DNA of 64,000 bases, from positions 124,001 to 188,000 of the forward strand of contig JAEWAQ010000076.1 in assembly GCA_023391635.1 (NCBI GenBank), given 5' to 3'. This DNA is from Bacillota bacterium. Lineage in GTDB: Bacteria; Bacillota; Bacilli; Paenibacillales; Paenibacillaceae. The notes under the pieces are model-generated. The model did not search any database. It saw only the letters and a program-made list of their open reading frames with translations, and was not told the DNA's origin. Below, piece by piece: positions 31,854 to 40,422 of this stretch (position 1 is the first letter of the stretch; every line of letters starts with the position of its first letter). The position numbers were made by a program, and so were the translations under genes.

Positions 31854-33617
31854 ATGAATATCGTCGTCGCGACGCTGAACGCCAAATACATTCATACCTC
31901 GCTCGCCCTGCGCTATTTGAGAGCGTTCTGTGCGGGCGAGTTCGATGTGCAAATAGCTGAATTTACGATCAAGGACCCGGCGATGGCCATATCCGCCGAC
32001 TTGTTCGCCCGGAAGCCCGACGTGATCGGGTTTTCGTGCTACATATGGAACATCGAAGAGACGATCGTCGTCATCGACATGCTGCGCAAAGTGCTGCCGG
32101 ACGTGAAGATCGTGCTCGGAGGCCCGGAGGTATCCTACGACACCGCCTATTGGATGGAACGTTTGACCGCGGTCGATTTCATCGTATTCGGCGAAGGCGA
32201 GGAGACGTTCCGGGATTTGCTGCGGCAGATCGCCGGGGAGCGTAAGTATCATTTCGTATTCGGGCTTGCTTATCGCAAAGCCGGACAGGCGGAACCGATT
32301 CTGAACCCCGGCCGGCCCAAGCTCGATTTGAACGCCATCCCGTCGCCGCACCGATTTGCCGAGGATATCCCGGGGCTGCGCAACCGCGTCACCTATTTCG
32401 AGACGAGCCGGGGCTGCCCGTTCAGCTGCCAGTTCTGCTTGTCGAGCATTGAGGTCGGCGTGCGCTATTTCGACATCGATCGCGTCAAGGCCGATTTGCT
32501 CTATTTGATCGACAGCGGGGCGAAGCTGATCAAATTCGTCGACCGCACGTTCAACATCAAGCGCGATTACGCGATGGACATCTTCCGGTTCCTCATCGAC
32601 AACCATCGCGGTTGCGTATTCCAATTCGAGATTACCGCCGACATCATGCGTCCGGAAGTGCTGGATTTTCTGGCGGAGCATGCGCCGCCCGGCGTGTTCC
32701 GCTTCGAGATCGGCGTGCAGTCGACGAACGACGAGGCGAATCTGGCCGTGCAGCGACGACAGAACTTCGCGAAGCTGTCGCGGACGGTGACGAAGATCAA
32801 GGAGAGCCGCAACATCGACCAGCATCTCGATTTGATTGCCGGCTTGCCTCACGAGAATTACGATTCATTTCGCAAGACCTTCAACGATGTATTCGCTCTG
32901 CAGCCGGAGGAGTTGCAGCTCGGGTTTCTGAAAATGCTGCGGGGAACGGGACTGCGGCGGGATGCGGACAAGTACGGTTATGTGTACATGTCCCGCGCGC
33001 CTTATGAAATGCTGGGCAACGACCTGATGCCGTTCGCGGACATCGTGCGGATCAAGCGCGTGGAAGACGTGCTGGAGAAATATTGGAACGCGCACCGGAT
33101 GGACCGGACGCTTGCGTATTTGACCGGCGCGGTCTATCCGTCCGCATTCGACTTCTTCCAGCGGTTCGGCGATTACTGGGAAGCGCAGGGCTGGAGCCGG
33201 ATCGGGCATCAGCTGGAGGATTTGTTCGCGCGGCTGTGGTCGTTTCTGGAGACGGACCGGCCGGACGGATTGGACCCGGATGTTGCGTTCGCGCTGCTGC
33301 GGATCGACTACTATCTGCAACACAAGTACAAGCCGCGGAAAACGTGGTGGGACAGCCGGGTGGACAAACAGACGTGGACGGAGCGGCTGCGGCGGGCGGC
33401 CGAGCAGCTCGGCATGGACGAGCGGGAGCTGCAGAAGCAAGCGGCGCTCGACTCGGTGCCATTCGATTACGCGCGGTGGCAGCAGGATGGTACGACAGAC
33501 CGGACCGGCGGCGGATCGCTGCTGACGATTCTGTATGCAGGCGAGGATGCGCCTCCACGGCTCGTTGTATTGCCGGCGGTCGAGCAGGCGCAGATGAACG
33601 AGTTAGGACAGAAGTAG
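31854..33617 (+). CDS. B12-binding domain radical SAM protein with DUF4080
   Basis: A protein of 587 residues. The N-terminal cobalamin-binding fold (about 1-130) includes KPDVIGFSCYIWNIEET and KIVLGGPEVSY. The radical SAM core has RGCPFSCQFCLSS, the CxxxCxxC cluster motif, and KFVDRTFN ... FEITADIM ... EIGVQSTN ... HLDLIAGLPHE. A C-terminal DUF4080 region follows from about residue 365. Reaction is unknown; such proteins often do methylations or rearrangements at unreactive carbons. The first domain lacks an evident DxHxxG B12 motif, so cobalamin binding is uncertain. Confidence 0.9.
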   Translation: MNIVVATLNAKYIHTSLALRYLRAFCAGEFDVQIAEFTIKDPAMAISADLFARKPDVIGFSCYIWNIEETIVVIDMLRKVLPDVKIVLGGPEVSYDTAYWMERLTAVDFIVFGEGEETFRDLLRQIAGERKYHFVFGLAYRKAGQAEPILNPGRPKLDLNAIPSPHRFAEDIPGLRNRVTYFETSRGCPFSCQFCLSSIEVGVRYFDIDRVKADLLYLIDSGAKLIKFVDRTFNIKRDYAMDIFRFLIDNHRGCVFQFEITADIMRPEVLDFLAEHAPPGVFRFEIGVQSTNDEANLAVQRRQNFAKLSRTVTKIKESRNIDQHLDLIAGLPHENYDSFRKTFNDVFALQPEELQLGFLKMLRGTGLRRDADKYGYVYMSRAPYEMLGNDLMPFADIVRIKRVEDVLEKYWNAHRMDRTLAYLTGAVYPSAFDFFQRFGDYWEAQGWSRIGHQLEDLFARLWSFLETDRPDGLDPDVAFALLRIDYYLQHKYKPRKTWWDSRVDKQTWTERLRRAAEQLGMDERELQKQAALDSVPFDYARWQQDGTTDRTGGGSLLTILYAGEDAPPRLVVLPAVEQAQMNELGQK

Positions 33618-33814
33618 GTTTAGGTGCAGGTACGGATGCAGACAAGCAGGCGGACATAAGCATATAAGCAAACGATAATGCGTTGCGCGCATGGAGCTTT
33701 GCCGGGTTTGAGTATGCAGCCGCCGTACGATGAGCTGCCGCGGCCGGACGGGCTGGCGGCAGCCGGATTTATGCATGGTTGTTCAAGAAAGCAAATCGGA
33801 AAGGGGCAGGAACG

Positions 33815-34807
33815 ATGACCTATTTGGCAAATCAGGAGCGCTATCGCGGAATGCAGTACAATCGCTGTGGGCGTTCCGGGCTGAAGCTGCCGGCGGTGTC
33901 GCTGGGGCTGTGGCACAATTTCGGCGGCATCGACGCGTTCGAGAACGGACGCGCATTGGTGCGCCGCGCATTCGACTTGGGCATTACCCATTTCGACCTC
34001 GCGAACAATTACGGACCGCCTCCGGGATCGGCGGAGACGATGTTCGGCCGCTTGCTGGCAACCGATCTCGCGCCGTACCGGGACGAGCTCGTCATCTCGA
34101 CCAAAGCCGGCTATTACATGTGGGAAGGACCATACGGCGAATGGGGCTCGCGCAAATATTTGATCTCAAGCCTCGATCAGAGCTTGAAGCGCATGGGTCT
34201 GGACTATGTCGATATATTCTACCATCATCGCCCGGATCCGGATACGCCGCTGGAAGAGACGATGGGTGCGCTCGATCAGATCGTCAGAAGCGGCAAGGCG
34301 CTGTACGTCGGCATCTCCAACTATCGTGCGCCGCAAGCCCGAGAGGCAATCCGCATTCTGAAGGAGCTCGGCACGCCTCTGCTCATTCACCAGCCGCGAT
34401 ACAGCATGTTCGATCGCTGGGTGGAAGACGAATTGCTCGATGTGCTCGAGGAGAACGGCGTCGGCTCGATCGCCTTCTCGCCGCTGGAGCAGGGACTGCT
34501 TACGAACAAATATTTGAACGGCATCCCGCAGGATTCCCGTGCTGCGGGCGCATCGGTATTCCTGAAAGAGAATAGTATTACGCCGGAGCGGGTGGAGAAA
34601 GTTCGGCGTTTGAACGAGATCGCGCTAGGGCGCGGCCAATCGCTGGCGCAGATGGCGCTGGCATGGGTACTGCGCGGCGGTCGCGTGACGAGCGTGCTGA
34701 TCGGCGCGAGCCGTGTCGGCCAGTTGGACGACAATGCCGCGATCGTGAACAAGCTGGCGTTCAGCGAGGACGAACTAGCGGCGATTGAGGCGATACTGGC
34801 ATCTTAA
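33815..34807 (+). CDS. aldo/keto reductase (YghZ/GapA-type L-glyceraldehyde-3-phosphate reductase family)
   Basis: A protein of 330 residues. TIM-barrel AKR with GLKLPAVSLGLWHNFG, FDLGITHFDLANNYGPPPGS (catalytic Asp and Tyr), STKAGYYMWEGPYGEWGSRK (catalytic Lys) and DIFYHHRPDPDTPLEET (catalytic His). The GPPPGSAE and PYGEWGSRKY stretches are typical of the YghZ subgroup acting on L-glyceraldehyde-3-phosphate and small aldehydes. Start ATG 33815, with AAAGGGGCAGGAACG upstream. It stands alone. Confidence 0.92.
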   Translation: MTYLANQERYRGMQYNRCGRSGLKLPAVSLGLWHNFGGIDAFENGRALVRRAFDLGITHFDLANNYGPPPGSAETMFGRLLATDLAPYRDELVISTKAGYYMWEGPYGEWGSRKYLISSLDQSLKRMGLDYVDIFYHHRPDPDTPLEETMGALDQIVRSGKALYVGISNYRAPQAREAIRILKELGTPLLIHQPRYSMFDRWVEDELLDVLEENGVGSIAFSPLEQGLLTNKYLNGIPQDSRAAGASVFLKENSITPERVEKVRRLNEIALGRGQSLAQMALAWVLRGGRVTSVLIGASRVGQLDDNAAIVNKLAFSEDELAAIEAILAS

Positions 34808-34820
34808 GCTAGCGTGCTGT

Positions 34821-34849
34821 GGACCCGTGGGTTTAATCCCATCGGGTCC
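34821..34849 (+). terminator. hairpin after the aldo/keto reductase gene
   Basis: GGACCCG-TGGG (34821-34831) pairs with CCCA-T-CGGGTCC (34838-34849). No T-tract follows. A second hairpin group lies at 35005-35057 in the same 288-bp gap. Confidence 0.5.
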
Positions 34850-35004
34850 AATTGTCTGCAGCTTGCTGCGCTGGACAAACCCGATGTTGGACGGATGCCT
34901 CGCAATTTGCTGCGAAGACTCGGGTGCAGGCAGCGCGCGGGCTTTGTTCATCATTCAGCACTTATAAGTTTCACGCCTGTTCATTACTGGATGATCTTCG
35001 ATAA

Positions 35005-35057
35005 AAACGACATTCCCTGTTCCAAGAGGACGACGAAGTCGTTTTTTACTTGGAACG
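35005..35057 (+). promoter_or_regulatory. terminator with competing hairpins ahead of the esterase gene
   Basis: ACGAC-gaa-GTCGT (35031-35043) followed by T6 is a compact terminator. The upstream AAAACGAC (35005-35012) can instead pair with GTCGTTTT, and GTTCCAAG (35020-35027) with CTTGGAAC (35050-35057). The three pairings cannot all form. The group ends 38 bases before the esterase start. Confidence 0.5.
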
Positions 35058-35095
35058 TGCGATCAAGATTGTTGGGACAAGGAGCCGATGCCTGA

Positions 35096-36058
35096 ATGAG
35101 TCATGCCGTATCCCGAAGAATTGCGGAGTTGGAGCAATATGAGCCGCCGCTGACGGCGCGCCCGGATCTGGAAGCTTATTGGGAACGAACGCTGAACGCA
35201 TTCGCGGCTAAACCGCTGAATGCGTCCGTCAGCGAGCCTGTTTCACTGCCGTTTCCCCATATGGAGGCGCGCAGAGTATCCTATGAAGGCTTCGACGATA
35301 CGCCGATACAAGGCTGGTATTTGCGCCCACGATTCGTAGAGGCAGGCAGCAAGCTGCCCTGTGTCGTGCATTATCACGGCTATACAGGCAATAAGGGATA
35401 TCCGGAGGATTTCAGCCAGTATTTGCTGATGGGAATCGCTGTGTTCACTGTTGACGTACGCGGTCAAGGCGGCGATACCGGGAATCGGCTCCCGCAGGAT
35501 TACGGGATGACGAGGGGCTGGATGACGCAAGGCATTCTGGATCGCGACACGTGCTACTATAAAGCGATCACGCTGGATGCGCTGAAGGCGGTGGAGTGGG
35601 CGGCGGCACAGCCGGACGTGGACGCGTCGCGCATCTGCGTCGCCGGCGGCAGCCAGGGCGGAGGCATCGCGCTGATGGCTGCGGCGTTGTCCGAACTGCC
35701 GGCAGCGGTCGTCGGGCATATCCCGAATATGTGCCATATGGATTTCGGTATTCTGAACTCTACCGGCTCGCTGACCGAGGCGGCGGACTTCGTCGCCCGG
35801 TTCCCCGAGCGGCTCGAGCAATTGCTGGAGACGCTCAGCTACTTCGACCTGCTCAATCTGGCGCCCCGCATCCGGATTCCGGCTTTCGTGACCGTCGGGT
35901 TGAAGGACACCATTACAATGCCGGAGACGATCTACGCGGCATATAATCGGATCAAGTCGCCGAAGCAGATTCATCCATATCCGTTTTTCGGTCATCACGT
36001 CGGTGGCGACCAGAATCGCAAGGCGTTCGAATTCATCGCGGAGTCGTTGCGATTGTAA
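35096..36058 (+). CDS. CE7 family acetylxylan esterase/cephalosporin-C deacetylase
   Basis: A protein of 320 residues, the family's length. An alpha/beta-hydrolase with the CE7 motifs: VDVRGQGGDTGN (RGQ oxyanion motif), catalytic serine in AGGSQGGG (GxSxGG), aspartate in GLKDTITMP and histidine in FFGHHVGG. It removes acetyl groups from xylo-oligosaccharides and other small esters; no signal peptide, so cytoplasmic. AAGGAGCCGATGCCTGA precedes the ATG. Confidence 0.93.
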   Translation: MSHAVSRRIAELEQYEPPLTARPDLEAYWERTLNAFAAKPLNASVSEPVSLPFPHMEARRVSYEGFDDTPIQGWYLRPRFVEAGSKLPCVVHYHGYTGNKGYPEDFSQYLLMGIAVFTVDVRGQGGDTGNRLPQDYGMTRGWMTQGILDRDTCYYKAITLDALKAVEWAAAQPDVDASRICVAGGSQGGGIALMAAALSELPAAVVGHIPNMCHMDFGILNSTGSLTEAADFVARFPERLEQLLETLSYFDLLNLAPRIRIPAFVTVGLKDTITMPETIYAAYNRIKSPKQIHPYPFFGHHVGGDQNRKAFEFIAESLRL

Positions 36059-36090
36059 GCGACAAAGTTGTTCATTCTATTATTATAGGA

Positions 36091-36141
36091 AAGCCTCCTG
36101 CCATTCTGCTGGAAAATTCCGCAGAGATTGTCGGGAGGCTT
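36091..36141 (+). terminator. probable terminator after the esterase gene
   Basis: AAGCCTCC (36091-36098) pairs with GGAGGCTT (36134-36141), followed by GTTTGCTATTG. The loop is long (35 nt). Confidence 0.5.
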
Positions 36142-36185
36142 GTTTGCTATTGTGTAATGACTCTTATTTTCGCGAGCTGCCGGGG

Positions 36186-36345
36186 CGAGGTTCGAAATAG
36201 TGCCACTCCGCCGCAAATCCCGTGGTTGGTCGAGGCATAGGACGAAATAGCGCCCCCTCCAGCACTAATCCCACGATCGGTCGGAGCAAGGGTTCGCCAA
36301 TATGCCCCTCCGCCAAATTTTCGGAATCGGCGGCGGAGTAAGGCG
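36186..36345. repeat. degenerate ~50-bp repeats, 3 copies
   Basis: TTCGAAATAGTGCC (36191), GACGAAATAGCGCC (36241) and TTCGCCAATATGCC (36293) start related units 50-52 bp apart, each with CTCC[G/A]CC and an AATCCC/AATTTT segment followed by a G-rich GG(T/C)CG stretch. It fills most of the 344-bp gap between the esterase and the convergent GH78 gene. No gene is visible. Confidence 0.5.
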
Positions 36346-36402
36346 GATTCGCAGAACCCTGGCGCAATATGTGGGCCCTTCGCGCCGTTTGCCTGTCTTC
36401 CC

Positions 36403-39294
36403 TTAAAGCGGCAGCGGCGAATAAGCGACATACTCAACTTCGCCATCTACGCCGTCCGGCCAGGTGACGCTCACGTCCACATCCGCCGGATGCTCGATGC
36501 GCAGCTTCATGCGGTTGCCCGTGAGCCGCCAGCTGACACCGATCTGGCCGCCCTGCGGCAGCGGGACGGCGCCATTCGCCCACGACAAGCCGCTCGGCTG
36601 CGGGGCAATCTCGACCTTGCGCCAGCCGGCGTCGCGCCGGTTGATGCCAAGCACGCTCGCCCCAAGAAAATAACCGGGCGCCGCCGACCAGGCGTGGCAA
36701 TGGCTGCGGGTGAGCATTTTCGGGTTCGCCCGATTCTCGGAGAAGTTCGGATACATCTCCCAGCAAGTCGTCGCTCCATGTTCGACCATCATGCCGTAAT
36801 GGCGGCGAATATCATCCACAAGCAAGCCCGGCTTACCTGATTTCATAAGCGCTTCATAATAGAAGAAAGACATGAACGGACTGCCGATCTGCACGAATTC
36901 GGACGGAGGAGTCATCAAATAGCTTTCTACCGCCGCCAATCTGTCGCCTTCCGCGACATCGCACAAATAAGCCACGACTTGCGTCTGCATGCTGAAAATG
37001 TCGGAGCGTCTGCCGTCCGCATGGATGCAATCCAGATAGGCACGGCGCCTGTCGTCCCACAGGAATTCGTTGATCGCCGTCACCAGCCGGTCCGCCCACT
37101 CTGCAAACCCGGCTTCAGCCGACTCCAACGCTTCCGCTGCTCCTGCCGCACTCGCCAGCGCCGCCGCTTGCCGGAGCGCTTTGACGAGGAATAGATTCTG
37201 GTGCGTGACGATACCGTCGTTCGGCTGATCGATCGGCGCCCAGTCGAGCAAGTTCCAGCCTTTCATGTTCAGAAGCCCGCTGCCGTCGATATGCGTCAAA
37301 TAATGCGACAACGTGTGCCGGACCGCCGGCCAGATCCGTTTCGCGAACGCCGCGTCGCCCGTGTGTGCGCAGTACTCCTCGCATGCCAGCACCCAGAAAA
37401 ACGTCCAATTCGGAATCACGCTGTCCCACGCGCTGGGCACCTGATCGACATAGAGCGGCGTCATGTCCGCGGAACCGGGCACGAGGTACAGACAGCGCTT
37501 CACGATTTCGGTCGCGCCGAACACATAATAATTGACCAAAGCTTCATTGCGGGCGTCTCCGACCCAGAATACTTGCTCGTAAGACGGACAGTCGACGAAA
37601 GTGTCCTCCATGCACAGTCTCGTCGTATGGCGGCTGATGTCCCAAATTTCATTCAGCAAGGAGTCGGAGCAGCGGAAAGCGCCGGCGTCCGCCACAGGAT
37701 AGTTGCTCTGATGAACATAGACCTCGTGCAGCTTGACCGGACCATCGTTGCCCCGGATCGTGACGATCAAGTAGCGCATGCCGCGGCGGACCGGCGACAG
37801 ATAGCGCTGCCTCCCCGCCCGGCAAATATAGCGGAACGTATTGTCCAAGCCGTACGTGTGCTGCGTGTAGTCTTCCTGCCAATATTCGACGCCGTATACG
37901 TCGACGATCGTGCCGGCCGGCGCGTCAATCTCGAAGCCGATAAATCCGGACTGTTCTTTGCCCAGATCGATGACCAGCTCGCAATCGCCGTCCGCGAACC
38001 GCGGCAGCACCGCCGCCTCCGGTACGGGTAATACGGCGCGGGCAAGATCCCCGGGAACCGACAATCGTTCTGCCTTCGTGCGCCATACGTTCAAGCCGAA
38101 GACATCGTCCCCGCAGTACATTTCCGCCTCCAGCGGTCTTGCCCAGGTCCGGTAAGCATCCAAAGCTTCTGCCGACCCGGCGCTCTTCAACGCCACATAA
38201 TCAACATGATCCCTGAGCAGCGTCCGCGTCGCTTGATAGTCGATCCGCTGCAGATGATCGAATGGACCATATACCGCGAACGGCGGTAAGCCACCTTGAT
38301 CTTTCCCGAGCGGCGAATGCAGCGTGAACGGCACGTCCGCATCGATGCCGTAATGGTAGCTCCCCCCATGATCCGATGAAGTGACGTCAAGCATGAGTAG
38401 GTGATCTCCCGCGGCAAGCGGCAGCTTGGCGTATTGCTCCGGCTGCTCCCCGTACCATTCCGTGACTGCCGCCCCGTCCACATAGAGGCCCGCTCGCGCG
38501 CCGCGCGGGAATCCCGCGATGATAACGCCATCGCGTTCCAGTCGGATGACGGTCGCCAGAAATCCGCAATATTCGATCCCGTTGGCGTGATTCGCGCTGT
38601 CCGGCACCATCTGGTTGCGCAGATCAATCGCGGCCATGAACGCGGGCGCCCGTACGCGCTGCACCGATCGTACGGCTGCCGGATACAGCTTCTCTTCCGT
38701 CAGGAAGGGGATATCGCGCGGCACGAGCCTCGTCCATGGCGCCATGCCGGCGGTTCCGATCGCCGAAGCCGATTCCCACGCCGAGTCGTCGTATGCTTCA
38801 ACGGTCCAATCGCCGTCCGCCGCCCTTGCGTCGATTATTTCAGCGAAGCCTTGCTGGCAAGCCATGCGCGGAGAATGGCGATGATGACCGGCAAGCCGCC
38901 GCGTTTTCCAGCTCGAATCTGTCGCCGCGAGCACGGACGGGCCCGCCGTCAATTCCGCGATCAGCCCGCCGCGCCCCCGAATGTAGTAGAAATTCGCCAC
39001 GCCGAAGTGCAAGACCAGTACAGCGATTGTATTTCGTGCGCCAGTGCGCAGAAGATGTCCGATCTCATACGTGTCGTAACGCTGCTCTGCCGGCCAGGAT
39101 CGGACCGGACCCCGACCGACCAAGCAACCGTTCACGTACAGCACGTATCGCGAATCCGCGCACAGATGCAGCTGCGCGTCTTCTCCCATTTCGCCCGTAC
39201 AATCGAACGTGCGGCGGAAGCAGCGCCATTCGTTGCGCGGGCTAGGCTCGTTGCCTCCCCAAATCCAGGATGCTGTCCATTGTCTTCCATTCAT
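36403..39294 (-). CDS. GH78 alpha-L-rhamnosidase-like glycoside hydrolase
   Basis: A protein of 963 residues. N-terminal beta-sandwich domains start MNGRQWTASWIWGGNEPSPR with YVLYVNGCLVGRGPVRSWP. The (alpha/alpha)6 catalytic domain contains ICMEDTFVDCPSYEQVFWVGDAR (shown in two parts: LCMEDTFVDCPSYEQ and VFWVGDARNEA), the DCP...GDA stretch holding the general acid of GH78. A C-terminal beta-sandwich begins near LTRSHCHAWSAAPGYFLG. No signal peptide, so oligosaccharides are cut inside the cell. The ATG at 39294 has AAAGGCGG 7 bases upstream; 39300 is an alternative. It is divergent from an AraC regulator. Confidence 0.88.
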   Translation of the reverse strand: MNGRQWTASWIWGGNEPSPRNEWRCFRRTFDCTGEMGEDAQLHLCADSRYVLYVNGCLVGRGPVRSWPAEQRYDTYEIGHLLRTGARNTIAVLVLHFGVANFYYIRGRGGLIAELTAGPSVLAATDSSWKTRRLAGHHRHSPRMACQQGFAEIIDARAADGDWTVEAYDDSAWESASAIGTAGMAPWTRLVPRDIPFLTEEKLYPAAVRSVQRVRAPAFMAAIDLRNQMVPDSANHANGIEYCGFLATVIRLERDGVIIAGFPRGARAGLYVDGAAVTEWYGEQPEQYAKLPLAAGDHLLMLDVTSSDHGGSYHYGIDADVPFTLHSPLGKDQGGLPPFAVYGPFDHLQRIDYQATRTLLRDHVDYVALKSAGSAEALDAYRTWARPLEAEMYCGDDVFGLNVWRTKAERLSVPGDLARAVLPVPEAAVLPRFADGDCELVIDLGKEQSGFIGFEIDAPAGTIVDVYGVEYWQEDYTQHTYGLDNTFRYICRAGRQRYLSPVRRGMRYLIVTIRGNDGPVKLHEVYVHQSNYPVADAGAFRCSDSLLNEIWDISRHTTRLCMEDTFVDCPSYEQVFWVGDARNEALVNYYVFGATEIVKRCLYLVPGSADMTPLYVDQVPSAWDSVIPNWTFFWVLACEEYCAHTGDAAFAKRIWPAVRHTLSHYLTHIDGSGLLNMKGWNLLDWAPIDQPNDGIVTHQNLFLVKALRQAAALASAAGAAEALESAEAGFAEWADRLVTAINEFLWDDRRRAYLDCIHADGRRSDIFSMQTQVVAYLCDVAEGDRLAAVESYLMTPPSEFVQIGSPFMSFFYYEALMKSGKPGLLVDDIRRHYGMMVEHGATTCWEMYPNFSENRANPKMLTRSHCHAWSAAPGYFLGASVLGINRRDAGWRKVEIAPQPSGLSWANGAVPLPQGGQIGVSWRLTGNRMKLRIEHPADVDVSVTWPDGVDGEVEYVAYSPLPL

Positions 39295-39442
39295 GATCAT
39301 AACCGCCTTTGCAACCATATTAGGTTTCAATCCCATTGTAGCGGTCCAAATAGCGCATAAAAGGGTTGATTGTGCCAATAAAGGGGGGTAAGCTGACATT
39401 GACAAATTCGAAGATAGAAATGAAACATCAAGGAGGCGTCCC

Positions 39443-40369
39443 ATGGTTCGAAAATCAGTCGAGATTACGCCCGTGCATATTTTTTTCGACGACGAAACGC
39501 CTTATTTCGTCAATCGTGTCGAGGAGTCGTACGAGCTCCATTTTCATGAACACGAATTTACGGAAATATGCTATGTCGGAGAGGGCAGCGGCTTCCACTA
39601 TATCGAGGAGGTGACGTTGCCCGTAAGCCGGGGCGATCTGTTCGTGCTTCCGGTCGGCACCTCGCACGTCTTCCGCCCGCGCAGCGCGCAAGGCCGCGAC
39701 CCGCTGGTCGTCTATAACTTCATCTACGTGGCTGAACGGGCGGCTCGGGCATTGGAACGGTTTCCCGACCTATGCCTGTCGCCGGACACGCTGCAGCTGC
39801 TGAACCTTGCGCCCGGCCTTCCGGCATGGCGGCATATGCGGGATTCCGCCGGAGCCTGCCATTCGTTCTTCGCGAATGCGTACCAGGAATTCCGGCAGCG
39901 TCAGATCGGATACATGCCGCGATTGCATGCGCTGTTCATTATGCTGCTGACGGAAATCGATCGCCAATTCCTACCGTCGAAGCGCGAGGCTGTGCACGCG
40001 CAGGGGCTCACGCCCGCAATTTTATCCATGAGGGAAGCGATTGCGCTCATCCATCGCGCTTATGCTGCCGATGTCACGGCAGGTCAAGCCGCGAAGGCGG
40101 CACAGATGAGCGAGCGTCATTTTCACCGCCTGTTCGCGAAGGCGACGGGCATGACCTTCAACCGCTATGTGCAGAATTTGCGAATCGAGCGCGGCAGCGA
40201 ACTGCTGCGAACGACCCGCATGACCGTATCGGAAATCGCCGAAGCCGTCGGATACCAGGACAAAGGTTACTTTCAGAAGCTGTTCCGCAGGAAGACCGGG
40301 CAATCTCCCCGCGCTTACCGGGGCTTGCAGGAAATAAAGGAAATGGATGGCGGTTGGTCGAAAGAATAA
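39443..40369 (+). CDS. AraC-family transcriptional regulator with cupin sensor
   Basis: A protein of 308 residues. The N-terminal cupin has HFHEHEFTEICYVGEG and RGDLFVLPVGTSH. The C-terminal pair of HTH motifs includes AAKAAQMSERHFHRLFAKAT and VSEIAEAVGYQDKGYFQKLF followed by RKTGQSPRAYR. This is the RhaS/RhaR-like layout for sugar-responsive activators. It is divergent from the GH78 gene across a 148-bp shared region, so it probably controls that gene. AAGGAGGCGTCCC precedes the ATG. Confidence 0.92.
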   Translation: MVRKSVEITPVHIFFDDETPYFVNRVEESYELHFHEHEFTEICYVGEGSGFHYIEEVTLPVSRGDLFVLPVGTSHVFRPRSAQGRDPLVVYNFIYVAERAARALERFPDLCLSPDTLQLLNLAPGLPAWRHMRDSAGACHSFFANAYQEFRQRQIGYMPRLHALFIMLLTEIDRQFLPSKREAVHAQGLTPAILSMREAIALIHRAYAADVTAGQAAKAAQMSERHFHRLFAKATGMTFNRYVQNLRIERGSELLRTTRMTVSEIAEAVGYQDKGYFQKLFRRKTGQSPRAYRGLQEIKEMDGGWSKE

Positions 40370-40422
40370 ACCGGGATCGCAAAAAAAATCGAACGCGCTT
40401 TGCTGCGAGGTGACCCGATGCG

